From Pterobdella sp. o SKG-2022 (lineage: Eukaryota; Annelida; Clitellata; Hirudinida; Piscicolidae): 64,000 nucleotides of DNA. Position 1 is the first letter of the stretch. Each line of letters opens with the position of its first letter. Made by a program: the position numbers and the translations under genes. Below the pieces are notes generated by a model, which made no database searches, was not told where the DNA came from, and saw only the letters and a program-made list of their open reading frames with translations. The DNA is taken from positions 9,251,868 through 9,315,867 of the forward strand of contig OZ038322.1 in assembly GCA_964035795.1 (NCBI GenBank), in the 5' to 3' direction. Of the stretch, positions 49,701 through 61,423 are shown piece after piece.

Positions 49701-52700
49701 AATGATTTAAAAATAGCAATGAAACCTTCGCCACAACTTGTTCTCATGTTTTTTATGAAATTCTGTTTAATCGCCATAAAATGAATTTTGTTTAAAATAA
49801 ATAAAAAAAATAAAAATTTTTAAGTTTTTTTGTAACGAAAATCTGTAGATTTTTTATAAATTTTTACATTCCATTTTATTCCTTTTATCCCTTGTTTTAT
49901 ATTTGAAAACTCAAATTAAGAGTGTACCAATTTTCAAAGATTTTATATAAACCTTAATCAAATTTTTCCATTACTCCATCTCCTTAAAACCTAACTAAAG
50001 TTTCAAAGCTTTTTATGTATGTGAAATAACACTAAAAACTAAAGGTGGAAAGACGATCAAAGGGCGCTACTACTCAATGCACAAGTACTGTTACTCACAG
50101 TGACAAATGTGTGCCGAAAACAATTATTCATTTTACCTTCAAAGATTATTTCTATGAAAATCTCTGAAATAAATTTTTAATATTTAGATTTTTGAAATAA
50201 TGACAGAGAGAGCATGGATATTGAAAACACCTAAGTACTCGTAAACCTTCGATTATTGTTTAAACTTTTTGAATTTTTTACTAGAATTTATTTTCAAAAA
50301 TGATTTTTACTTGTTTCAAAAGTTTTGAATGATTCAAAAGTTGCAAAAAGGGCGCATTTTCATTTTAAAAAGAAGCTATAAAGTATACATTTTCTTTCTC
50401 TAATCGCACAAAACCACGTCAAAACTTAAAATACTGAACAAATATATTTTCCAAACAATCATTCAGTCTACACAACTTATTGAATTATTTCAAATGAGAT
50501 CAATCTTTCATTTCGAAAGCAAAAAAAAATGGATATAATTCATTTTCAAACTTTCAGTGGGATAAAACACGAAAAATATATCAATTGAAAATTTTTCCAG
50601 AGATCAATAAAATCATATGAATTCAAATAATTGTTGCCAAAGAACAAAAATATTATGCTGAAATATAAAATAAGCAAAACCATCAAATTGACATAACAAC
50701 TTTTGATATAAGAGGTCTCTGAAATAGTGAGCGATATTGCCAAATAAGTAGGGTGATAATCTCGCTGAGATACGGTGCCAAGACCTGCCGAGGTGAGCAC
50801 TCCTTTATGAAATAAAACACTGTAACCTTGATGACCTTCGGATGCCAGTTGATAAGGTTGATTGCTGTTTTATTCAAGAACAAAAATAATGTTATAATAG
50901 TAGTTGCGTTTTTTTAAAAACATAACAATGTTTTATTAGTAGTTTTTGTTTTTCCATTTAGATTTTGTGTGTCAGTAATGTGATAGTTCTTTTTTTAGAT
51001 TTATGGGGTTTTGAAAAAGTTGATAGCTGCAAAAAATTCATTATCCTTGATTTTTTAGACATTATTGATGTTAATTTATATAAATTCAGTGTAAGGATCT
51101 TCATCGGAAAATTTTTCAACTTTATAATTCCATTGTTGCTTTAAATATATATTTTTTTTAAATTCGTTTATAAAATTTTTTGAAACACAGTACTATCAGA
51201 CAAATATATTAATGTTTAAATAAAATTTTTATTTTCAGTTGAAAAACTTCTCAAAAAGCTTATAACACCATGAAGAAGTAAAAAATTTTGAAAAACATTT
51301 GTTGCTCACGAGGTTCATGCTTTTTGATGGTTTTATTGCTCTTTTATACATCAACAAAACCCCAAAAGTTTTGTTTGTTGGAACTTTATTGTGTTTGAAG
51401 TTTTGGTCGTGAAAGCACATAGTTGTACTTCCAGTACAGAGCCATCCATAAAGGGAGTACTAGTTTTGATCAAGCTTAATTATGTCCATCATTTTTTTTT
51501 TATTTGTGTATTTTCACACAAGTTCGTTATCTGTCATATTTCAACCTCGTTGCTTGTGACTGTCGTGTAGATAGTTCGTGGTGCTATTGATGAGTTCTCA
51601 CGAAAAGCTTCGACGTGGCTGAGAAAATATTCTCTATAGAGATGTGTGCTAGTCTTTCTTTATCCAGTTTCATTGTATTTCCAAATAACCTGAGCCCGCT
51701 ATAAGCACTAAGAGAACAATCAAGAAATAGTGAGATTTTTTGTCGATTGTTTAATACTGTTACAAAATAGTGACTTTTGTAGTCGGATGAAAAACAATGG
51801 CATTTTTTTCAAGCATTTATGTTATGGAGATATCATCGGGTATTTTATTTTACGGGTGCATGAGCTTCAGATAGGGTATTTGCATGTTTTTCTTGTATCG
51901 CTTTGTATGTGCTATAATATGCCTCAGTAATATTTTCTGCGTAAATTGTTTGTTGAAGTCGAATAACATTAGGATATTGAAATATCATTTTACTTTTTAA
52001 AGTAGCATAACGGAAAATGTGAATATTTAGACACCGACGAGAATCAAATGAGCATGCAGAGAAGAGATATGGCTTGGTGGAGAGTGAATGTTGTTTGGCG
52101 ATGCCTTTGAAAAGCTATTGGATAAGACAATTGTGGAAATAAAATTACGAAAAAAGAGAACTAAACTATAATATTATTTAATTTGTATTTTTTCCTATTT
52201 GTTAAGACACAGTGCTGTTTATATACGTTTTTTTTACTATCCAGCTAATAAATATGGGTTTATTTGGGAATGTAACTTGTAGGAAGCATATGAAACAGTT
52301 ATGTCGCATTTTTATGTTTTTTAATTTTTTTTTGCAAAAAAACTTTTATTTGGGTTTTTTTAGATATATACTTCAAAATATTTGTGAAGGCTTCTCAAAG
52401 TTATATCTTAAAAGTTGATATCTTATTTTCGATCTTTCTATTTTTGCTCATTTTTTTATTTAGCAAATTTTTTGTATTATTTAAAACTTAAATAATGTAT
52501 TCTCAAAAGAGCATTCCGTTATTAACTTTATTCATGAGAAATATTAACTTAACTCTCTTTTAGCTTTCATTCCAGCACCAACATTTAGTAGTTTCCATTA
52601 ATCAAGTGGCAAAACTTTGAGTTTTTGACCTTAAAATATTTTTTTTAAGTTTTGACACAAATTAAACAGATTCAACCAAATACAAATTTTTTCAAATGCA

Positions 52701-53302
52701 TTTAACAACTAGAAAATAGGATCATCTCTAAACCGACTTTTTTTAAGAAGTTTAACAATCAGTTTTCTCATACTTTTCACTGTTTTTTTAAATTTTTAAA
52801 ACAAAAATCAAAAAACCGCTTCAATTAATTAAAAAGAAAGTATCAAGTGTCAAGAAAATAAAGCTTGCGTAGTAACATAATAGTTTTAAAAAGATTAAAT
52901 AAAAATAAGTTTCTGCATGTTTAACAATCAAAAAACTTCGGACAATAAGGTGAGCTTAAATTTGTTCTTAGAGGGTAACATTGACTACCGGGATGGAGAA
53001 AGAAAAAAATAAACTGAAATATATATTATAAAGAATAAAAAAATAAAAAAATGATAAAAAATTATCCATATAAATAATATTAGTTCTATTTCAAGCTTTT
53101 GAAGTGATTAATGTATAATAAGTTTCAGAAATGTTTATGGTTGTTTTGTGAGAACCAGTCCGTGTGGACGACTGTTACACAAGTTTAGTCCATTTATTTT
53201 AAAAAATATTTCTTTTTTTTTGTGTTTTTCATGATGAAAGTATTTTGCTTCAAATGATATATATCAAATACATTGGCCATAAATCACTTTAATTCTACAC
53301 AG
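46758..53302. other. Spacer (or large intron) with weak ORF blocks
   Basis: Mostly AT-rich. A hairpin (ATCGTTTTTT/AAAAAACGAT) lies about 65 bases after the large ORF, near 46,825-46,848. A GC-rich stretch at 47,558-47,660 resembles a tRNA-derived repeat on the minus strand. Three GC-elevated minus-strand open blocks lie at about 48,780-48,865, 50,690-50,870 and 51,535-51,655 (see findings). None is assigned to a gene. Confidence 0.5.
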
Positions 53303-54159
53303 CTCGCCAGGGTGCTCAACGTGGCAGGCTGCAATTTACAAGGCGCTGTGATTCTTTCAGCAGAGTAAATCACATTCTTACTAGATAGTTCTTCACTGTT
53401 TTGAAAAAAATCTTTTAATTTTGAATGAATTTTATTCTTTCATGTGCTGTTTGTACATTGTGAATAGGTTTATTACTGATTTTTTAGTAATTTAGTTGCT
53501 TTTTTTAGCAAAAATTGTACTCTAGTATTTGATTAATACTCATTCAACGATTGTGCATTATTTTTAATTTCGATCATTTGATTAAGTGCTTTTGGGAAGG
53601 AATTTCAGCGAAAGAGGCCGAGACACTCCTTCAAGGCAAACCCAACGGAACTTACGTGATTCGTCAGAGCTCGACTACACAAGATGCCATCAGCCTCTCA
53701 TTCAGATCATGCAACCTCACACATCACACCAGACTCGAGCTGTTTAAAGGTTGCTAACTTTGTTTCATTAATGAGTACTTTGAGAATAATTAATGGAAAA
53801 ATGTACATGATAAAGAAAAAGAATGCTCTTAAAAAATTAAAAACTGAATTGTTTCAGGGTGCTACAGTTTCTACCCTGATGCTTTCTCCCACGGGCAAAC
53901 ACAATCTTTGGAAGAGTTCATTGAAAAATTGAACAACTCCAAGAACAAAAAATTGCTCTCATCAGTGCATTATTCACAGAAAAACCTCTCTCAGAGTGCT
54001 TTCCCTCTGGTCCTAACGGCACCACTCTTGAAATGCTGCTACACAAACTCCAAACCCCTCAACTCCTGCTCAGTTATCGACCCCTGCAACAATATTCTAC
54101 ATGGGAAGAAAGATAGTTTATGTAAATGCTATGAAAATTGTAGCGATTGTAAGATTTAA
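53303..54159 (+). CDS. SOCS6/7-like SH2 domain exons (5'-incomplete)
   Basis: Three exons join in frame: 53303-53364 (acceptor CTACACAG, donor GCAGA|GTAAAT), 53587-53749 (acceptor GATTAAG, donor AAAG|GTTGC) and 53858-54159 (acceptor TTTCAG, stop TAA). They encode one SH2 domain: WEGISAKEAETLLQGKPNG, YVIRQSS (phosphotyrosine-binding Arg kept), ISLSFRSCNLTHHTRLELF and SLEEFIEKLNNSKNKKLL. SLSFRS followed by THHTR and the spacing to EFI...SKN fit SOCS7, then SOCS6. These are adaptors that bring phosphorylated receptors to cullin-5 ligases. After FPLVLTAPLL comes a Cys-rich end (CCYTNSKPLNSCS, DSLCKCYENCSDCKI), not a recognisable SOCS box. The first exon opens with two bases of a split codon, so there is an upstream exon. 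The large ORF at 41,658-46,757 is a candidate. Confidence 0.85.
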
Positions 54160-57100
54160 AGTTCGATAAAATTCTTTGTTTGAATAATGATAACTCAATG
54201 AATCGTTTTCAAAACACCACTATGGCGAGAAAAGTTTATAAGAGATGATTCACTGAAACCTACCACTGGAGAAATTCTACTTGAAATTATTTCCTCTTGA
54301 TATTCAATCTTTCAGCTTTTGAATTCATAATCAAAAAAAGCTTTTACTTAATAAATTTGAGATCTCACGGTTTTTACATAGTTTTCTTCACAAAAAAGAA
54401 TGTCACAAGTAAAATTAAAATGATCTATCATTTGTGGGGCATAAGCATTAAAATTTAAAAGTAGGTAAATTATTATTTTTGAAAAGAATATAAATAATTT
54501 CTAAATGCCTTCCATTAAGAAATAGTTAATTCAACGCTTTTCAAAGAATCTTTCAGAGCTTTCTATTGAAACTGAAACTTTTGAATTTAAAAAAATGCTT
54601 TCGTTTGAATTTTGAAAGCTTCTTTCAATTTCAAAATAAAAAAGCTGAACTGTTTTTAATATTTCAAAAAAATACTAAATCATTCCCAAACCATCAAGAA
54701 TTCCAATAGAAGTAAACACCTTTCATACTTTATATTATTAAGCAAAAGCAAAGCTTTGGAGATCAATTATGGAGATTTTTTACTCAATTGAGACCCTGTA
54801 TTGAAATATTCTTTCCATTTTTGATAGATAATTTCCAGTCAATAGTACAACCATTACCCACATTAGGTATCTTTTTGGAGTCTCCCCTTTTGAACGTCTT
54901 TCAATACATTGTAGTGATTCAAATTTTACAAGCTTTGACAAAAAAAGTCTTTTTTGTTTTATATGAAATTCTTTTTAAAATTTCTACGAAATCTGGAAAT
55001 TAAAATTTTTTTTTCTAAGACTTTGAGTTTCGAAAAGCTTATTAAATAAATTTCTAACATTTTTTTCAAAATTTGAATCAAAGATACAAACCATTTTAAA
55101 ATTTTGTTTTCAATATACAATAGTATTTTTCGTGTAAAAGCCTTTTTATCGATTCGTGATGTTCAAACTAGATTAGTTTAACCACATCTACCGTTGAAAC
55201 ATATGATTGTTGCAACCGATGGGAAACTTGTATGAAGGTTTCTAATTGGTTCTTTGATAATTTAAAGCTAATCTTTCATTTAATGACTTCAGTCTTTGAA
55301 AACCAAACTTCTACTCAAGCTTTTTAAAAGGGCTTCTTAGTATGATTATTAACAAATTTAATCAGTTTTATAATGATAATTTTATTTAATTAGTTATTTG
55401 TTAAGTGTTTTTTCAAAACATCATTTTATTTCCAACTGCTTTCAAACAATTTTTTTAATTTCAATGAATTCTTTATATAAAACCATCCATTCAGAATAAT
55501 ATACCTCTGTATTATGTAATTCTTTAAAGAGTTTATTCAAAACTATTGATTCGAAGTTCCAAAGCTCTGTAAATTTCGGTTCAAAAAGATTAACAATAAA
55601 TCTGAGTTTATGCAAAAAAAAACTGATCGTTTCATTTTATACAATTCTGTTTCTTGGAAAAATTTAATTTGAAAAGTTTTCTTCCATAAAGCAGTTTTCA
55701 AGCTAATCAAAAAAATAAAAGAATAATATTAATAATAGTAAATATATAATTCCTGTATGTAGTTTCATCTGTTCACTTTTTTCAAAAACATGTTGATGTC
55801 ATTCAACAAAACTATTTTATCAAAAAAAAAGTCGTTTTCTTAAGCTTATGCACTTTTGAGAAAATTCTCCAATAATGACTCTTAAATACTTAGTATAATG
55901 AGCAATGAAAGGTAGTAGCGAAAATCACGACGATGAAAAGTTCTTTATATTAGTTATTTGATATCTCGTTTTAAATCTTTAATATTTCATTCCATAATAA
56001 ATATGCATGATTCATTAGTTTTAAAGATTAATTATTTTTGGAAGGTTTATATAATTCAAAGACAAGATTTGCATCAAAAACGCTTAAAACTAGTGGAAAG
56101 TTAAGAAAAGAGAAATGGCTCTAAAGAGTTTGCGGAAATTTTTAAAGAAATATTGAAAGCTGTTTGAGCAGGAGAGATTCCCAGACAGTGGCAAAAAAGT
56201 GGTTTAATTTTGCTGTCAATGGTTACAACATTGAATATTAGTTTTAAATATAACGCAATCCGCCATGAATCTTCATTACCGAAACAAAAAATCACGGTAA
56301 CTACACGTGACTCTTTCTACAACTTTCATCCTTTTCTATGTAACACAAAAATCTGAAACTAAATTTAAAAGCTCATGAAACTATAATCCTTCACTTATTT
56401 TTAAAATATTCGACCATCTCAAAATTAATACTTAATCAAACATTTGTTTTAACACTTCTCCGCAGCAAAAATTTTTTCCAAGTTATACTATATATTTTTT
56501 TAAATTTTTAAAACACATATTATGTATCTTTTTTGTTTAGGTTTTTTTGATTTGTTTATATAGTGAAAAATTTTTTAGATACAACTATTTTTTCAGTTAT
56601 AAGTGATCTGAAAACTAAATTTCAATAGTTTTTGAACCACTAAACTGCCACTATAATTTTCCACAAAAACCCAACCAAGTTTAGTCTAGAAACTAATTGT
56701 TAAAGAATTTTTACATGACTTGTTAATTCATTCAAAAGTGTCTCACTTTGTCTTACTGTTCTTGATCTACTATCCACACCTTATAGAGTCTACACGAAAA
56801 GCCAAGATCTAATTTTTTTCTTATGTTTTATAACTAACATCATCAAAAAAATAAACTATTATATTTGAATAATTTGGAAGAATGAGATCGAAAATTTTGG
56901 AAGACCTGAAGGAAAAGGGTTTGGAGCAAGAAACAGAAAAGCTAAAAACAGAAAAAATTAGAAACATCTGATTTGAGAAATCTGTCAATGGTAAGAAACT
57001 AGGAATAAATTCGAATGAAATATATTGGTTAGATATTGATTAGAAGAAAAACGACGCTATGAAACATTTCCAAAGCATCTTCAGGTTAAATACATCCACG

Positions 57101-57482
57101 CAACTATTAAACATTCAAGGCAAAGTATTTTCTTTTTTATGCTCGTCCCCAAAATAAGATAGTTGTCGTTACTTAATAGATATACGTAAGAGATGAAAAG
57201 TTTTAATCAAATATTACAGAGAACTCAATGATTTTTTAGCTAATGATAAATTACGCTCGTTTGAATGTGTGGTTTAAATTTCACACCCCTTTATTTTTAT
57301 TAACTTTTCTTAATATTTCCTTATCGGATTTTTTTTTATTTTTTTATTAAAAAACTAAGATTTCACGACATTTTTATTATATCAATCAACTTTTTCAAAA
57401 GAAGGTTATATATATTCTTTAACTAATCTTCAAAATATTTCCACATTTGATAAACTCAATTCTATCAACTTTGTAAATTTTA
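54160..57482. other. Spacer, no gene seen
   Basis: AT-rich. The only recognisable item is a small LINE scrap near 56.14-56.24 kb. Confidence 0.6.
56140..56235 (+). mobile_element. Possible LINE reverse transcriptase scrap
   Basis: Reads FAEIFKEILKAV-stop-AGEIPRQWQKSGLILL, resembling the ...IL..G.IP..W..S.I..L segment that comes before the SYRPI motif of LINE reverse transcriptases. It is very short and has one stop, so the assignment is tentative. Confidence 0.4.
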
Positions 57483-57484
57483 TT
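57479..57484 (-). terminator. AATAAA polyadenylation signal overlapping heparanase stop
   Basis: The minus strand reads TTC-TAA-TAAAATT, so AATAAA overlaps the stop codon at 57,485-57,483, implying a very short 3' UTR if used. Confidence 0.5.
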
Positions 57485-60327
57485 AGAACTTAATGTTTTT
57501 ACAAACATCCAAGGAAACATCCTTGAATACAAAATATCCATAAGTGAGAGGCTGGATGACAACTTGCTTCACTGGGACTCCTTGCGGGAAAGAAGGCACG
57601 TCGTTGTTGACAAGAGACAATTTAATGCCATTCAATATAACAACCCTTTAAAATTCAAGCAAAGTTAATTGAGTTTCTTCACAATTTATTATGTATACTT
57701 TGAAAGAGTATCATTGTTTTCAGGAACTAATACATAAGAATCGATGCTGCCTCCAAGTTTTGTTTGCGAAAAGTCCAATTCATAACTTTCTGTTTCATTT
57801 ACATTTAGAGCAAAAACCACAACATTTCCTTTCTTGTACTTTGTATTACTTTTGAAAAATGATTTAAATGAAAATTAAGTTCGTTTATCAAATTTTCAAT
57901 TTTTTTGAAAAGGATTGTTAAATAATCAATAGAAAACCTCTCTTTGACACAATGGGCATAAATTCTTATACCGGGGTTTTCTTTGGGGTTTTGCCAAGTG
58001 ACATTTAAAACCCCTCTTCCCACCAAATTGTGATGAGCCCAATACATCCAATAATCCTGCCACATTCATAGTTTTGTTAATTTAAATGATGGAAACTGTT
58101 TGAAGTTTGTTACTGGAAAGGGGTCAAAAGTTTTGAAGTCAACAAGAGCATAATGCCCATTGATGAAAGTTTGTCTAATGACCACATCAACACCGTTTCT
58201 TGCGCTCAATCCAAGTTTGTCTAAGTTACTGAAAGTTAAATCTTAGTTTTTAATTTGCAAATGAAAAGACTAAAACGGTTTCTCACAGAAAAGCAGAAAC
58301 ATATCTGTCACCCACTCCTCTTGTTCCACTGTTGTACCCGGTGCTTGATTCCCCAAACCACAGTGGCTTATCGTTGTTTTTAATATTGACCAACGCATTT
58401 CTGCATATTAAGTTATACCTTTTTATGTAAAAATCAAAAAATTTCATACAAATGAATATGTAACTTTCGAATCTTTTTTTCAGAGATTTTATTCCAAACA
58501 CAGCAGTTATTTATTTTTTTTCAATATTTTGGTACCCTGAGTAGGTCTCTGTATTGCGCTACCAAAACCATTGAAGGTAAACATAAACAAGTTTTTATTA
58601 TTTGGCTTATAATAGGCTTTTTCGACGTTCATTTTTATAAATGTTTTATGAACCTCGTTCTTTTTAAGAGTCTGTCAAGTTTTATAAAATTATTTGGATC
58701 TATGTAATCTTTGAGCGATGATGTTTTGCCATCAAAATAGTATCTGTGTATATAAAATTAGGCACATGAATGAAAAATTTATTTATCACTGAATCAAAAT
58801 CTCACGGGTGTAGAGTGTAAGCCCGCATGACCTCACCTGCATTTTCGGCTACTCTGCACGATTTAATATTCAAGATTCAACTCATTTTTTATAAACTATA
58901 CAAAAAATTAACACGGATTAATTATTCTATAAGCTCACGCTTTTATATTCTCCATTCCACCCCATCCCACATCGGGTCCCACAATTGAACCCTTGGCCAA
59001 CGAGGGGTATTGTTGTAGCAACTTATGTAGCATAAGAATATCATTGGCTACTTGCTTTGGTGTCAACCCACTCGGTGAAATGTGGTTTGGTTCTGAAAAT
59101 TTTGGCAATGTTTTTGAATTGAAAAGAATATTTTAAAAATTTTAGTTTTTTTCTTTCACCATTTCCAAGTTCCCAGTCAATGTTAGCTCCATAATTTTTT
59201 TTGACACAATACTCCATTATCCTTATAGCATCTGAAGGATTCCATTCTTTACCATATCTGAATAAATATGTTTCAAAAATCATAAGGTAAACTGAATCTA
59301 AAAATATGCTCGAAAACACTACCTTAATTCGGCATTAAGACCAAACAGAAGACGGTTATTGGTGGAGACTGTAATATCAACCAAATCATCAAAAAAGCTT
59401 TCTGAATAAAAATTCAAACTCAGTCTGTAATAAATTCTTAACACATACATAAAGATGCGGTATTTTTATTTTCTAGAAAGACTTATATGATTGAAAATTC
59501 ATTATTTTTTGAAAAATTTTTAGCTTTTCTAAAATTTCAAGTTAAAATATAAATTATTGTAAACCTGATAACATCCTAATCGGATTATAATTCAAAGCCA
59601 TCAAAGAATCTGTAGGTTGGTTGAAAAAGACGTGATTAGCAGAAGTGCCTCCAAACCTGCATAAAACGCGCGTGAATTTGATCATAAATTTTCGAATCTA
59701 TTGATTCAATCTGAATTTCTACAATTCGTTGAAACCTGAGATAGCATGGAGAAAGAGCATTTAGAAGGGGCTTCACTCTAGCATTTCTGAGGTAATTAAA
59801 GATGTATAAAAAGGTTTTCCAACAAAAAACATCAAATGTGAGAAATTTTTTATACATTTATTAAGAATCAAAAACTATAATTTTCGATAAGTTTCATTAT
59901 GTTTAATTTTAAGGCTAAACTTATCAAAAGTTGCAGCTTTTGGTTTTCAATAAATATATCTCACATTCAATGTTTTTTGTTGAAAAATATTACAGAAAAT
60001 ACATACGAAGTCTCTGAAAAACTATAAGATGGTTTAAATCCATAATAAATAAATTTATAAGTTAATTCATGAATTGTACTTAAATTTTTTTTGGTTATTT
60101 TAGCTACACTTGATGTTTTCTCAAGTCATAGCAATCGAGAAAATTATAAAGTACTTGAGATTGATATCTTTCCTGAGGCCATCCACTTTAAGAAGAGATG
60201 CGTCTAAAGCTACTCCGAGGTAAATCTCATCAACCACATTGGCAAAAGCAGTTTCGTCTACTGCAACTTCAATGTTAATCGCTGAAGCTGGGTATACAAA
60301 TAGGATGAAGAAAATAAATATTATCAT
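57483..60327 (-). CDS. HPSE: Heparanase, GH79 endo-beta-glucuronidase (13 exons)
   Basis: A secreted or lysosomal enzyme that cuts heparan sulfate. Exons: 60327-60155, 59786-59736, 59656-59565, 59401-59323, 59257-59160, 59092-58939, 58853-58806, 58743-58654, 58400-58287, 58228-58114, 58056-57938, 57848-57699, 57645-57483. They total 1,446 bases and 481 residues, in frame. The signal peptide is [16 protein letters not shown]. The strand [12 protein letters not shown] and then [11 protein letters not shown] match the family. The acid/base Glu lies in WELGNEPN (about residue 165) and the nucleophile in [14 protein letters not shown] (about 279), a spacing close to the human 118. [40 protein letters not shown] and [13 protein letters not shown] follow in family order. 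Between FGGT and FGLNA there are about 50 residues against about 100 in mammals, so most of the processed linker is absent. An upstream in-frame ATG at 60,433 is disfavoured because it buries the signal peptide. Confidence 0.95.
59819..59982. repeat. Fold-back element in heparanase intron 1
   Basis: The left arm from about 59,819 (CAACAAAAAACAT, AATGTGAGA ... TTTTCGATAAGTTT to 59,894) and the right arm 59,917-59,982 (AAACTTATC ... TCTCACATT, ATGTTTTTTGTTG) are imperfect reverse complements over about 65-75 bases. The outer ends match best. One arm's inner part resembles 20,090-20,135 in the adhesion-receptor gene, so it is a dispersed family. Confidence 0.75.
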
Positions 60328-60903
60328 ATTTTTGATCGTACCTTCAAGCTTCAGAAACCGTTTTTTATAAGAAACACTGAGTATCGCGCATAAAAAGTTC
60401 ACTACACAAATTTTGTGTCGAAAATCGATCACCACAACTAGCTAAATCAAATGTTTTTCATCCCACACTAACATGTAAAAAATTGCTTTTTCTTCCGTAA
60501 CCTGGACTGAACTCAAAAATTATTTTCAAACTTTATTTCATAAAAATGTTTTCTTCAACAAATTTCAATTCTTTACTATTTCAATTATTTTTTCTTTTTG
60601 AGGATTTCATTTTTGGACGAACAAAAAGTTTTTGAAATTGAAACGCATATTCTTTTATGAAAATTATTTGAAATTTTTCTGAAAAAATTATTCATATTTT
60701 CACTATCATATTGTGAGATGTTCCAATGAACTTCTATATAAAAATATTTATCTACGTCAGAGTATCATTAGCAAAATGCTTCAAATAAAAACATTCGCCA
60801 ATACATGAAAAAATGAATCAGATAAATTTAAAAACACAAAAATAAATTATCAAAATATGTCATTTAATACGATGAACTGAATTATTTTCAAAGAAGCCTG
60901 AAT

Positions 60904-61013
60904 TTTTTTATTAACTGAACAAACGTCGAACTTACATTATGCAATTATCACATTACCATTTGATAATGTAAGTTTGACTCACAAAAAGCTTTGTGTGGTT
61001 CAGTTAATAAAAA
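60904..61013. repeat. Imperfect inverted repeat upstream of heparanase
   Basis: The left arm 60,904-60,940 (TTATTAACTGAAC ... ACTTACATTAT) pairs with the right arm 60,963-61,013 (ATAATGTAAGT ... GTTCAGTTAATAA). Both the outer 13 bases and the inner 11 bases match perfectly; the right arm has about 14 extra bases between them. MITE-like. Confidence 0.75.
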
Positions 61014-61423
61014 TATTTGATTTAAAATTGTTTTTTGAAAATTAAACACAATAATTCAAAAGTTTATCAATGCACAAAGCTTCTCCACACATTATGATGC
61101 AATCATCAAATCTCTTTACACAATAAATCGAAAAGGCTTGTTACATGAATATACCCTCAAACCATTGTGTTTAATATAATCATATTGTAGGTTAGTATTT
61201 TTATCATACTAAGTTTTGCTATTAAATGCCTTTTAGATAGCACTATTGAGCGGTATATTCCTCATCATCATGTCACCATGTATTCTTCTCAAAGGCCTGG
61301 CAAGATTAGTATCAGAATATACATAATAAATACTTTGTGTTCTCATTATACTAAATAACTGTTTTAAAACTCTCGAAATCATTGGTTTTTTCTAATATGC
61401 TCATTTGTTCTACAAAAATTTTT

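Noticed and set aside
51428..51465. CAGTACAGAGCCATCCATAAAG-like stretch as a Tc1/mariner terminus
   Set aside because: Only one end resembles a terminus; no matching inverted end or transposase was found.
60328..60435. Upstream ATG for heparanase at 60,433
   Set aside because: It would place 36 residues before the hydrophobic signal sequence; the ATG at 60,327 starts directly at the signal peptide.
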